Part shown: piece after piece, positions 34,683 through 43,299 of the stretch | How positions within the stretch are numbered: position 1 is the first letter of the stretch | Layout of the letters: the number at the start of each line of letters is the position of its first letter | DNA from: Dyadobacter jejuensis | GTDB lineage: Bacteria; Bacteroidota; Bacteroidia; Cytophagales; Spirosomataceae | Direction of reading: 5' to 3' | Assembly (NCBI RefSeq): GCF_003149085.1 | Contig: NZ_QGDT01000018.1 | Span: forward strand, 1-64,000 | Length of the DNA stretch: 64,000 bases | Notes under the pieces: model-generated | What the model was told of the DNA's origin: nothing | The model's input: the letters and a program-made list of their open reading frames with translations, nothing else | The model's database searches: none | Program-made: the position numbers and the translations under genes

Positions 34683-35591
34683 TTACTCTTCTCCTATACT
34701 CCTTTTGAGTTTATCTAAATCCTTAAGTTTTCCATCGATGATCAAGTTCATCTTACTTCCCATAAAGACCTCATTTTCGGATTCCATGGTACTCTTTATA
34801 TACAAGGTAAAGGGCAGGTCTTTACCTTGACCAATGAGCTGTCCCGCAGTTTTTAATATTTTCCCAAGGTTGACCTCAAAGGGCAATTCATACAGGGAGT
34901 CGCTCTTAGCTGGGATAACGGTGAGGCCCGGCTTATGTCCTTCACCAAGGCGTTTCTGATCGCCTACGTCTAATACAAAATAGGGGTCCCGTAATTGGAC
35001 CGGAAAAACATTTTGATTATTAATCTGAATTTTCAGGCGAATATCTGAATCCCCAAGTCGGAACTTCTCGATATCATAGTCGGCCACCTTTATTTGCAAC
35101 ACCCTATAAAGCGGCATCCGATTGTTACGAACCAGGTGAAGGGTATCTTTGCCTAGGACAGGTTTGGATAGGGTTACGATTGCTTCAAAACGATAATCAG
35201 CACTATCGGCTCCTTTCTCGGCTTGGTCCTTGCTTTCCTGTGCCAAATCTCCCAGATTAAAACGGGAAGGGAGTTCTAACATACTACTGTCTCTAGGCAA
35301 TACCTTGAACCCCTTACCATATCGATCCTCCAACACCGCTACTCCGTTCATATGAATAGAAAAGTCGAACTTTTCCACATCCAGCCCCACGGGCAAGGGG
35401 TTATGTATCATTAATCGGAGCGTAAGATCCACCGACTTACCAGTGATATTGTTGATCTTCCCTATCCCCATTTCTATACGGGGTTTAAGGCCCGAAATGG
35501 GGTTAGCATATTTCTTTTTATAGTAGACGAAGGCCAAGATGAGTATAACTACAAGGCCCACAATCCACCAAATGATTTTATTACTCTTCAT
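34683..35591 (-). CDS. LEA14/WHy-like domain protein, membrane-anchored
   Basis: 302 residues. An N-terminal uncleaved helix (IIWWIVGLVVILILAFVYY) is followed by two tandem beta-sandwich repeats of the late-embryogenesis-abundant type 2 kind. The first is about 40-165 (KINNITGKSVDLTLRLMIHN PLPVGLDVEKFDF, quoted in parts) and the second about 170-290 (LKIQINNQNVFPVQLRDPYF). The 'N-x-x-P' turn after a strand is typical. Such proteins are linked to stress protection; the bacterial role is not known. It is upstream of cmoA in the same direction with a gap of about 160 bases. Confidence 0.7.
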   Translation of the reverse strand: MKSNKIIWWIVGLVVILILAFVYYKKKYANPISGLKPRIEMGIGKINNITGKSVDLTLRLMIHNPLPVGLDVEKFDFSIHMNGVAVLEDRYGKGFKVLPRDSSMLELPSRFNLGDLAQESKDQAEKGADSADYRFEAIVTLSKPVLGKDTLHLVRNNRMPLYRVLQIKVADYDIEKFRLGDSDIRLKIQINNQNVFPVQLRDPYFVLDVGDQKRLGEGHKPGLTVIPAKSDSLYELPFEVNLGKILKTAGQLIGQGKDLPFTLYIKSTMESENEVFMGSKMNLIIDGKLKDLDKLKRSIGEE

Positions 35592-35664
35592 AAAACAGGC
35601 GATTTTGCCGGAATGGGCTAGCGGCGATGGAGGATATGAAGGGCCCTGTTTGGAGGACCCTCAC

Positions 35665-36162
35665 TCAATGTAATTCTATGGTACCGTGCTCCCCTTCAGC
35701 AGGCTGCTTCCCGGTCACCATCGACTTAAGGAGGGAGAGAAAAACGACCATTTTGGAAGAAGAGGAATCCCAATACGAAGCCTCCTGCGGACATACGCGG
35801 ATCATCACCAAAGAGGGATCTTCCTTACCAGCCGGAAACCACGCCTTGGAGATGGGATTCCACAAAGATTTCTTTTTTTCCTCATCCTGTACTTGGTGGT
35901 AGGACCCCGACACGCTTAAGTAGCTATTTTCCTCGGGGCTAGCGAAAAGTAAGGTAACCTCCTCTTCCCTCATTTGTGAGCCAATATCGGTATCTTTGCT
36001 GGTAAAGAACCATATATTCCCATCATCGTCTGTTTCTAAGGCCGTCATAGGGCGCGACACGATCTTTCCCTTCTCGAGGGTGGTGAACATGCAAATTTTT
36101 ATCTCAGAAGCCAATTCTTTTAACTTCTCTATTCCTTGGCGATCTATTAGGTTCGTTTCCAT
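35665..36162 (-). CDS. General stress protein 26-like flavin-binding (PNPOx-fold) protein
   Basis: 165 residues with the split-barrel fold of the pyridoxamine-phosphate-oxidase superfamily: ICMFTTLEKGKIVSRPMTAL, NIWFFTSKDTDIGSQMREEE, VTLLFASPEENSYLSVSGSY and the C-terminal SYWDSSSSKMV seen in GSP26 relatives. These proteins bind FMN/FAD and are induced by stress; the reaction is not known. Complete, monocistronic-looking, with 260 bases of non-coding DNA upstream. Confidence 0.85.
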   Translation of the reverse strand: METNLIDRQGIEKLKELASEIKICMFTTLEKGKIVSRPMTALETDDDGNIWFFTSKDTDIGSQMREEEVTLLFASPEENSYLSVSGSYHQVQDEEKKKSLWNPISKAWFPAGKEDPSLVMIRVCPQEASYWDSSSSKMVVFLSLLKSMVTGKQPAEGEHGTIELH

Positions 36163-36423
36163 ATTATTATAATGATTTAATAAAATGTAACTAACCTATC
36201 AAAAACCGTTCCTTAGGCGCCAACTTCTCCTAGCCTTGGATAAATCTGGATGCATTCGACCCTATCAGAACTTTTTTGGGTTATACCGTCGGCATTCAAC
36301 TCATGCAACCATGCAAAAAACGGTTGTCAGGCAGAATGGTGATTTCTTTTTCGACATCAAAAATCTACCTGAAAAACCAGGCCTAGTAAGGTCTATTTTA
36401 TAGGCATAAAATCAATTTAATGA

Positions 36424-37074
36424 CTATACCGGCCATTTCTCCAAGTGGTAGGCACTGTCCCAAAACATATATTCATATTGGGTGGCTTTTCTATAAGCCT
36501 GGCGCATGGAGTCGCGCTCGGCAACGGTACTCTGAGCGGCAATGCCATCGACGAGGGCCAGCATTTGGGACACAGATTGGGCAAATTCTTCGCCAGCGTA
36601 AGTATTTATCCAGTTCTGGTAGGGATTATTGGCTGCCTGATGGGCCAAAATATGATCGCCGACCCGCTTATAGATCCAAAAACAGGGCAATAGGGCCGCC
36701 GCCGATACGGCATAGGGCTTCAGGCTGCTTGTTGCTAGCAAATACTGGGTATAAGCCAAGGCCGAAGGAGACGCCCCCTTCTGATCTTGCTTCGGAAGAG
36801 AGTCCATATAATTTTCGTGAAGCAGTCCCTCCACCAATAGGGCATTCTGAGCGAAACTAAGGAAGGTCAGCTTATCTTTTGACACAGGCGCTTTGGTGCC
36901 CGTTACGGCCAAGGCGGTCGCAAATTCGTTCAAATAGAGTGAATCTTGATAAATATAGAAGGAGAATCTATCGATAGACAAGCTTCCAGAAGCCAATTCC
37001 AAAATAAATGGGTGCTTCAATATTTTTTCATAAATGTCGGCATTTTCCTGCCATAAGGATTCGGTAAACTTCAT
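36424..37074 (-). CDS. tenA: TenA-type thiaminase II / aminopyrimidine aminohydrolase
   Basis: 216 residues, all-helical. Recognisable TenA features are HPFILELASGSLSIDRFSFY and IYQDSLYLNEFA near 20-50, LPCFWIYKRVGD near 130 (the active-site Cys) and GEEFAQSVSQMLAL near 172 (the acidic residue). It recovers the HMP pyrimidine from degraded thiamine by removing the amino group. The ATG overlaps the stop of thiD, and it is the last gene of the thiM-thiE-thiD-tenA operon, so its product feeds ThiD directly. Confidence 0.9.
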   Translation of the reverse strand: MKFTESLWQENADIYEKILKHPFILELASGSLSIDRFSFYIYQDSLYLNEFATALAVTGTKAPVSKDKLTFLSFAQNALLVEGLLHENYMDSLPKQDQKGASPSALAYTQYLLATSSLKPYAVSAAALLPCFWIYKRVGDHILAHQAANNPYQNWINTYAGEEFAQSVSQMLALVDGIAAQSTVAERDSMRQAYRKATQYEYMFWDSAYHLEKWPV

Positions 37075-37892
37075 TATTTCAAATACATTTTTTGAGGTGA
37101 GTAGCTATGATTTAATGGTCCGAGGCCATGGCCTGTCACCACATTTTTCCCCGCCTGAATGGCATCAGCAATATAATTTTTGGCCATCAATACCGACTCC
37201 ATCAAGGACAAGTCTAAGGCCGAATAAGTGGCAATAGCCGAAGAGAGGGTGCAGCCAGTACCATGCAAATTTTTGCTGTCGATATAGGGCGTTTCCAACA
37301 CCACCGGCTTGCTGTCTTTTTGGGCAAACACATCGTAGAGCTTGTCGGCCACCAAATGCCCGCCTTTTAACAAAACGGCCTGACAGCCCTTATCAATCAT
37401 CTCTTGCGCCGCAATTTCCATTTCCTTTTCACTATTTATCTTCCTACCCACCAATATTTCGGCCTCATCAAGATTGGGAGTGATTAGATGTACCTTAGGA
37501 AAAAGTAAGGCCCATAGGGCTGCCACTGTCTTATCTTCTATGAGTTTGGAGCCACTTGTCGATACCATCACCGGATCGAACACCACGAAGCGGGGAACGT
37601 ACTTCTCTAAGGCCGCGGCAATTACCTCGGCAGATTCTATGGTATTGACCATCCCAATTTTCACCGAATCGATCAAGAAATCCTGAAAAACGGCCTCTAA
37701 TTGGCTTTTCAAAAAAGCCCCAGGCACCTTCATGATATCACTTACACCCATGGTATTTTGAGCGGTAAGGGCCGTGATGGCCGACATCCCATAGCCACCC
37801 AGAGCGGCCACGGTTTTCAAATCGGCCTGTATACCGGCCCCTCCTCCACTGTCAGACCCTGCTATGGTTAATACAGTTGGATATCGTTTCAT
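37074..37892 (-). CDS. thiD: Hydroxymethylpyrimidine/phosphomethylpyrimidine kinase
   Basis: 272 residues of the ribokinase fold. It phosphorylates HMP and HMP-P to the diphosphate for thiamine synthesis. Motifs are TIAGSDSGGGAGIQADLKT at the N-terminus, FVVFDPVMVSTSGSKL near 107, LITPNLDEAEILVG near 137, VLLKGGHL near 175 and HGTGCTLSSAIATY near 211, which holds the catalytic anion hole and Cys. Full length. It is 25 bases after thiE and overlaps tenA. Confidence 0.95.
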   Translation of the reverse strand: MKRYPTVLTIAGSDSGGGAGIQADLKTVAALGGYGMSAITALTAQNTMGVSDIMKVPGAFLKSQLEAVFQDFLIDSVKIGMVNTIESAEVIAAALEKYVPRFVVFDPVMVSTSGSKLIEDKTVAALWALLFPKVHLITPNLDEAEILVGRKINSEKEMEIAAQEMIDKGCQAVLLKGGHLVADKLYDVFAQKDSKPVVLETPYIDSKNLHGTGCTLSSAIATYSALDLSLMESVLMAKNYIADAIQAGKNVVTGHGLGPLNHSYSPQKMYLK

Positions 37893-37917
37893 AAGTAAAA
37901 GTCAGATTAATTTGATG

Positions 37918-38565
37918 TTAGTTGAGTTTCCTTGCTTCTATTCCCTTATCGAGGGCTACCATCAAGCTTTCGGCAGCCTCCTTGGGGGACTGTGCACTAC
38001 ATATGGCCGAAATTACCGCCACACCGCTAGCTCCCAAGCTAGCACATTGGGTGGCCGTAGGGGGATCTACCCCCCCTATCACCAAAAGGGGGTGTTTGCT
38101 ATGGGCCTTCACCCACGCTAGCCCCTGTAGCCCCCAGGGCGGGGCAGTATCCGTTTTGGAAGCCGTGGCATACAAGGGACTGACGGCCAAGTAAGTCAAT
38201 TCAAATGCGTTGGCTTCCAATACATCGGCCTCCGTTTCGGCCGAAAGACCAATAATTTTCCCTTTGGGCAAAAGCTGGTGCAGCAAAGGAATAGGCATAT
38301 CGGACTGCCCTACGTGCACGCCGTCGGCGTCTACCGCCAAGGCTACGTCCACCCGATCGTTAATCACCAAAGGGACATTCAGTGGCTTTAACATACCTTT
38401 CAAGAGTAGGGCCAATTCTATAAATTTCCTAGTCGATAGCGATTTTTCTCGTAGCTGAACCATGGTAACTCCACCCAGCACGGCCTGCCGAACCACCCAT
38501 TCCAATTCGCGGCCCTTACAAGCCTCCCGGTCCGTAACCAGGCATAGAGGTAAATGCCGCTCCAT
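37918..38565 (-). CDS. thiE: Thiamine-phosphate synthase
   Basis: 215 residues, TIM barrel. It joins HMP diphosphate with thiazole phosphate. Visible motifs are MVQLREKSLSTRKFIE near 36, LVINDRVDVALAVDADGVHV near 65, GQSDMPI, IIGLSAETEADVLEA near 105 and LLVIGGVDPPTATQCASLGA near 158. The diphosphate-binding region is intact. It overlaps the stop of thiM by one base. The product completes thiamine phosphate using substrates supplied by ThiM and ThiD. Confidence 0.93.
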   Translation of the reverse strand: MERHLPLCLVTDREACKGRELEWVVRQAVLGGVTMVQLREKSLSTRKFIELALLLKGMLKPLNVPLVINDRVDVALAVDADGVHVGQSDMPIPLLHQLLPKGKIIGLSAETEADVLEANAFELTYLAVSPLYATASKTDTAPPWGLQGLAWVKAHSKHPLLVIGGVDPPTATQCASLGASGVAVISAICSAQSPKEAAESLMVALDKGIEARKLN

Positions 38566-39374
38566 TAGCCGTTATTTTCAATGGTTATTTGGACCCTTTC
38601 ATCCAACTCCGCCGGAGAAAGGCTCGATAGCTTGTCGAGAAAGGACATCTGGAAAGACCCCGGCAAATGGGCTCCTTCATAGGCCAGTTCTCCACAAACC
38701 CCCATGACGGCGGCTGCAGCCACTGCCGCTTCGAAGGCGTTGGGTGCAATAGCGGCAAAGGCTCCGGCCAGGGCCGAGGCCGTACAACCCATTCCTGTGA
38801 TACGGGTCATGATCGGGTTTCCATTAGAAATGTAAGCGACACTTTCTGGCCCCACTACCACGTCGGTCTCCCCACTGATGCTCACCACACAGCCAAGCTG
38901 TCGGCATAGCATTTGGGCCGACTCCAATCCTTCGGTCGAAAACTGAGTACTATCTACGCCCCTGGTCTGTCCTTGCTGACCGGCCAAAGCCATAATCTCG
39001 GAGGCATTCCCTCTAATAATGCTAGGAGTACCAGCAGCTAATAGGCGCAGCAAAGTATCGTTGCGGAAGGTAGTAGCTCCTGCTCCCACCGGATCCAACA
39101 CCACAGGTTTACCCAGCTGGCAAGCTGCCACCATGGCCTTCTCCATGCCCTCGACCCAGGTAGAGGAAAGGGTGCCAATATTAATCACCAATGAACCGGC
39201 CAAACCTACCATCTCTTCGACTTCCTCGGGAGCGTGGGCCATCACGGGTGAGGCCCCAACGGCCAGTAAAGCGTTGGCAGTGTAATTCATCACCACAAAA
39301 TTCGTGATATTATGAACCAATGGTTTTTGGTTGCGAAGAGACAAAAGGGTAGTTCCTAAGTTCATTTCGATCAT
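38565..39374 (-). CDS. thiM: Hydroxyethylthiazole kinase
   Basis: 269 residues of the ribokinase-like fold. It phosphorylates salvaged thiazole alcohol. Characteristic stretches are PLVHNITNFVVMNYTANALL near 20, GASPVMAHAPEE near 40, VLDPVGAGATTFRND near 93, IIRGNASEIMALAG near 117 and ITGMGCTASALAGAF near 195. First gene of the operon. An ATG three codons downstream is an alternative start. No thiC, thiG, thiS or thiF is nearby, so the operon serves salvage of both halves of thiamine. No TPP riboswitch was recognised upstream. Confidence 0.93.
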   Translation of the reverse strand: MIEMNLGTTLLSLRNQKPLVHNITNFVVMNYTANALLAVGASPVMAHAPEEVEEMVGLAGSLVINIGTLSSTWVEGMEKAMVAACQLGKPVVLDPVGAGATTFRNDTLLRLLAAGTPSIIRGNASEIMALAGQQGQTRGVDSTQFSTEGLESAQMLCRQLGCVVSISGETDVVVGPESVAYISNGNPIMTRITGMGCTASALAGAFAAIAPNAFEAAVAAAAVMGVCGELAYEGAHLPGSFQMSFLDKLSSLSPAELDERVQITIENNG

Positions 39375-39399
39375 TGAGCTACTATTTATAAAAGATTGT

Positions 39400-39513
39400 A
39401 TGGAATTCGAATATTACAAAAACAATACCATCAGGGATTCTTTTGAGGAAGTACATGCCTGGCAAACCTCGGAAAGAAACACCGTGGACGGTCTTCTAAA
39501 CCACCATTCGTGA
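39400..39513 (+). CDS. Possible 37-residue ORF or gene remnant
   Basis: An ATG-initiated 37-codon frame (MEFEYYKNNTIRDSFEEVHA ... ) between thiM and the HAD phosphatase gene, in otherwise gene-free DNA of about 330 bases. Composition is protein-like, but no family was recognised, there is no clear promoter, and the length is within chance. It is listed so that the gap is described; nothing else was seen there apart from AT-rich DNA likely to hold the promoters of the flanking genes. Confidence 0.2.
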   Translation: MEFEYYKNNTIRDSFEEVHAWQTSERNTVDGLLNHHS

Positions 39514-39704
39514 AATTTGAACGATCGGTCTGCATTTATTAATTGCTAATGTAGTAGATTTGAAAACATAAAAAAACCCAGTCAAAATATATTGCAGCTC
39601 ATACCACAATTTCCCGCTGTGGTACGGGTAGTTTTAGAAGTTTTAATCCCAAAACGCTACCAGCAGAATAGCATGCTTGTAGCACCTTTGCCATATCTAC
39701 CCAC

Positions 39705-40373
39705 ATGATACAAGCCATAATATTCGACATGGACGGACTGCTGATCGATTCTGAGCCTATATGGCTCGAGGCTGCGCAGCATACCATGAGAAAGATAAAT
39801 TTTAAACTCACAGAAGAGCTCAAACAACAAACGACTGGATTGGCCTGTCAATTATTTTTGGAGTATTGCCACAAAATTCAACCTTGGGATACCCCCACCT
39901 TCGACGAAATGGAGGCCGAGATCATCAGCTATGCCCATGCCAAGATTTTGTCCAGCGCCACCGCTATGCCTGGCGCTATAGACTTGGTGAAAGATCTGCA
40001 TCGAAGAGGAATGCCCTTAGCAGTGGCTTCGGCATCCCATATGGAGCTGATCGAGGGTGTCTTGGATAGGCTCAGCCTGCGACAATATTTCACAACCTGG
40101 CACTCGGGCACTTTAGAGGAATTCACCAAGCCGCATCCAGCCGTATACCTGTCTACTGCTCTAAAACTGGGCGTGCCACCCCAGGCCTGCCTGGCTATAG
40201 AAGACTCCCATGCCGGCTTACAATCGGCCCGTTCTGCAGGTATGACTACCATTTCGGTGCCCGCACCGGAGGTGTTCCACCACTCAAAATTCGAAATTGC
40301 AGATTTTAAGCTGGCTTCTTTAGCCGAATTTGACTTTGCTTCTTTAGTAGAAGTCGCCTCCAACCGACCCTAG
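39705..40373 (+). CDS. HAD family hexitol/sugar phosphatase (HxpB/YniC-like)
   Basis: 222 residues of the beta-phosphoglucomutase-like HAD subfamily. Motif I is IIFDMDGLLIDSEPIW (two Asp, nucleophile near 8), motif II is VASASHMELIEGVL near 104, motif III Lys is in EEFTKPHPAVYL near 142, and motif IV is CLAIEDSHAGLQSARSAGM near 161. The LIDSEPIW start and overall pattern resemble the hexitol phosphatase YniC/HxpB, which acts on 2-deoxyglucose-6-P and hexitol phosphates. Exact substrate uncertain. It is convergent with the amino-acid permease gene, 31 bases apart. Confidence 0.88.
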   Translation: MIQAIIFDMDGLLIDSEPIWLEAAQHTMRKINFKLTEELKQQTTGLACQLFLEYCHKIQPWDTPTFDEMEAEIISYAHAKILSSATAMPGAIDLVKDLHRRGMPLAVASASHMELIEGVLDRLSLRQYFTTWHSGTLEEFTKPHPAVYLSTALKLGVPPQACLAIEDSHAGLQSARSAGMTTISVPAPEVFHHSKFEIADFKLASLAEFDFASLVEVASNRP

Positions 40374-40404
40374 GCTGCAGGACTATTGCCGTCTATTATT
40401 TTTA

Positions 40405-42093
40405 TTAAGGCTTGGCAAGTTTGCTCTTACGGTATCCGTAACTAAAATAAATCACAAGACCAATGACCAGCCATATCATAAAAATAAACCAGTTAGAAGA
40501 ACCTAGCTCGGTCATTAGATAGAGGTTGGTGAGTATTCCCGCTACAGGAAGTAAGGAGAAATTGTATTTAAAGCTAAGTACGGAAAGGGTAATCCATGTC
40601 AACCAAAACACGATGGTCAACACTTTATGTTCCAAAATATCCATAAAGGTAAACCCAGCCCATTCGGAGAGCGTGTCTTGCCCATATTGTACCAAAGCCC
40701 AAATAGCTACCAAGAGCAGTAGGCCTACTATATATTTACCATTAATATAAGGGACCTTAAATTTGGACTGCTTCGATAAGCCCGAATGATCGAGATACAA
40801 CACGCCACCACATACCAAAATAAAGGCGAAGAAAGTCCCCACACTAGTAAGGTCTACGAAAAAATCCATCTTAAAAAACAGCGCAGGAATACCGACAACG
40901 AAGCCCGTAACGATGGTAGCAAAGGAAGGCGTATGGTATTTGGGATGAATTTTCGAAAACCTCTTCCATAGCAAGCCGTCGCGGCTCATGGTCATCCAGA
41001 TCCTCGGCTGGCCAAGCTGATATACCAACAAGGCGCTGGTAATGGCGATCACCGAACTTACTGAAATAAGCCCCGCCATAAAGTCGAGCCCAACATACTC
41101 AAACACAAAGGCGAGTGGATCACTCACATTCAGCTCTTTATAGTTGACCATACCCGTAAGCACCAGGGTTATAAGAACATACAGGACAGTACAGATAATT
41201 AAGCAGTAAATCATGGCCTTAGGCATATCTCTCTGGGGATCCTTACACTCTTCGGCGGTGGTAGAAATAGAATCGAAACCAATAAAAGCGAAGAAAACAG
41301 CCGCTACCCCACTCAGCACCCCTTTCACTCCATTGGGAGCGAATGGAGTCCAGTTTTCGGGTTTTACATAAAAGGCTCCAGCTAGAATGACCAATAACAC
41401 CACCCCAATTTTCAGGACGACCATCAGGTTACTGGCGGTTCTCGACTCCTTGATACCCAAATAGACCAACCAAGTCACTAAGGCGGTAATGATACCGGCA
41501 GGCAGGTCAAAAATGATGGGAATACCCGCGATTCGGGGTGCTGCCTCGAAAGCCGCAGCCGCAAATTGTTCGCTGGTCGTTAAGGCCTCGAGCCCTAGGA
41601 GTTGCATTTTGGAAAATGCCTCCGAGGCCGACCCCGGATCCATCGTTAAATAACCTGGGATATGGATCCCAAAACCACTGAGCATGGATACGAAATACTC
41701 GGACCACGATATGGCCACCACCATGTTAGAAACGGCATATTCGAGGATGAGCGCCCATCCGATGATCCAAGCGAAAAACTCACCAAATGCAACATAAGCA
41801 TAAGTATATGCACTACCCGAAACGGGAACTGTGCTCGCAAATTGGGCATAGGACAGGGCCGTAAAAACGCAGGCTATCGCCGTAAAAACGAAGAGTAAGG
41901 ACACTGCCGGCCCTCCGTTATAGCTTGCCAGCCCGATGGTGCTAAAGATTCCCGCTCCTACTATGGCTGCTATTCCGAGGGAGACCAGGTCTCGAACCCC
42001 CAACACCTTTTCGAGTCCACTATCAGCATCATGCGCATCTTTTAAAATTTGATCTACTGATTTTTTTCGGAATAGTGAAGAGCTTGGTTTCAT
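40405..42093 (-). CDS. Amino-acid permease, APC superfamily (CAT-like)
   Basis: 562 residues with about 12-14 membrane helices. The cationic-amino-acid-transporter-like start is LEKVLGVRDLVSLGIAAIVG AGIFSTIG (in parts), with the helix-1 GAGIF substrate motif. VPVSGSAYTYAYVAFGEFFA and FFAFIGFDSISTTAEECKDP are typical of this subfamily. An insert at about 140-185 is long and likely periplasmic. The C-terminal four helices add the extended CAT topology. Single gene, with a long AT-rich upstream region. Confidence 0.9.
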   Translation of the reverse strand: MKPSSSLFRKKSVDQILKDAHDADSGLEKVLGVRDLVSLGIAAIVGAGIFSTIGLASYNGGPAVSLLFVFTAIACVFTALSYAQFASTVPVSGSAYTYAYVAFGEFFAWIIGWALILEYAVSNMVVAISWSEYFVSMLSGFGIHIPGYLTMDPGSASEAFSKMQLLGLEALTTSEQFAAAAFEAAPRIAGIPIIFDLPAGIITALVTWLVYLGIKESRTASNLMVVLKIGVVLLVILAGAFYVKPENWTPFAPNGVKGVLSGVAAVFFAFIGFDSISTTAEECKDPQRDMPKAMIYCLIICTVLYVLITLVLTGMVNYKELNVSDPLAFVFEYVGLDFMAGLISVSSVIAITSALLVYQLGQPRIWMTMSRDGLLWKRFSKIHPKYHTPSFATIVTGFVVGIPALFFKMDFFVDLTSVGTFFAFILVCGGVLYLDHSGLSKQSKFKVPYINGKYIVGLLLLVAIWALVQYGQDTLSEWAGFTFMDILEHKVLTIVFWLTWITLSVLSFKYNFSLLPVAGILTNLYLMTELGSSNWFIFMIWLVIGLVIYFSYGYRKSKLAKP

Positions 42094-42472
42094 TTAATAC
42101 GAATTCGGTTTACGACTGGTCGCCTTAATTAAAACTTAAAAGTAATTATAAAATTGAATTGATCGTGTGATAGTTTTTAATTTTTAAAAATACCAACCCC
42201 ATTTTATTCACTTTCACCATAGATTATTTGGCGGCTATCGTTTAAACTTCAATAAGTCATAAATCACCAATATATGATGCAAACCCTATTAGGCAAGGCT
42301 GGTCTGGATAGTACTCTGATAAGCATCGAGGTGATCCCACTTGCCCCCCAATGACGCTTAATCACCGAGCGGGATTCGCAACTGGTGCTCCGGCATGATC
42401 AGTTAAAAGTGCGGTGCATTGCGATCGAAGCGAATTAAACTTAACTTTACGTATACTATTATCCAAAGACAA
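42094..42472. other. Gene-free divergent intergenic region
   Basis: About 380 bases between the divergent permease and the phosphodiesterase-like gene. It is AT-rich next to the permease and less so in its right half. A TTG-initiated extension of the right-hand gene (from 42419) is possible but unlikely. No exact Bacteroidota promoter box, hairpin or repeat was found. Confidence 0.5.
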
Positions 42473-43258
42473 ATGCGCCCCATTTTTGCCGTAATGCTGC
42501 TATACTGGTCTATAATGGCTTGCCCTCATCCGAGTCTGGGGCAACCGGGGCGGAGTTATAGCCCAGCGCAGGGGCTATCAGAAAGGGATCATCTTCAAAA
42601 ACACCCCTTTACAGAGGCGCATCAACAAGGATTTAAGGCCGTAGAAATGGATCTATTCTACTTTCAAGACACGCTCTACATCGCCGAAAATGAGTCACAG
42701 ATTAAAGAAGGCCGTACATTGGATAGGCTCTACCTAAAACCACTCCAACGCGCTTTCCCACAGCAAGGACAGCGCTCCACTACGGCTCATTTTCAGTTAA
42801 TATGTCGTATTCGAAGCCCTTTTGAACCGACTATTGAGGTCCTTACACGGCTGTTGACCTCTATGATTGATCAACTCTCCCCTCAAGGAGGTATTACTAT
42901 CGTACTAGGAGGAAATATCCCCGATCCCAATGCCTTTCAAAAATACCCCTTATATTTTCATTTCGAAGGCAGGCCCGAAACGAGCTATACGCAGTATCAA
43001 TTAATGAGAATTGCACTGTTTAGCCCTAACCTTAAGGATTATAGCCGCTGGAACGGGGAAGGGGAAATGTTAAGAAAGGACCGGAAACGTCTTTCCAAAA
43101 TCATAGAACAGGCCCACCGAATTCAAAAACCGATCCGGTTTAGAAATACACCGGACAATATTAACACCTGGAAAAAACTAATGGACCTACAGGTAGATTG
43201 TATTAGCACCCAACGGGTCGTTGAACTGGCTGATTACCTGCGAACCGGACCTTTATAA
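42473..43258 (+). CDS. Degenerate PI-PLC/GDPD-like protein, exported
   Basis: 261 residues from the ATG at 42473, which gives a signal peptide (MRPIFAVMLLYWSIMACPHP). It follows the layout of the bacterial PI-PLC/GDPD-like TIM-barrel family: the first strand motif, KAVEMDLFYFQDTLYIAE, GRTLDRLYLKPL, ITIVLGGNIP, YFHFEGRP and a C-terminal IRFRNTPDNINTWKKLMDLQ. In active members the first motif reads H-N-D-Y and the second A-H-D. Here these are E-R-D-H and A-E-N, and the middle D-x-K is R-x-R. The catalytic His residues are therefore missing and it is probably not a phosphodiesterase. It is 41 bases upstream of the ethanolamine permease gene. Confidence 0.65.
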   Translation: MRPIFAVMLLYWSIMACPHPSLGQPGRSYSPAQGLSERDHLQKHPFTEAHQQGFKAVEMDLFYFQDTLYIAENESQIKEGRTLDRLYLKPLQRAFPQQGQRSTTAHFQLICRIRSPFEPTIEVLTRLLTSMIDQLSPQGGITIVLGGNIPDPNAFQKYPLYFHFEGRPETSYTQYQLMRIALFSPNLKDYSRWNGEGEMLRKDRKRLSKIIEQAHRIQKPIRFRNTPDNINTWKKLMDLQVDCISTQRVVELADYLRTGPL

Positions 43259-43299
43259 ATTAATTTCAATATATTTTCACTCTAAGCCCACCATCTTAC

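Noticed and set aside
36420..36860. A rightward frame opposite tenA
   Set aside because: It is antisense to a complete thiaminase gene inside the thi operon and has no protein-family features.
39375..39704. TPP riboswitch upstream of thiM
   Set aside because: The conserved words of the TPP aptamer were looked for on the minus strand and not found.
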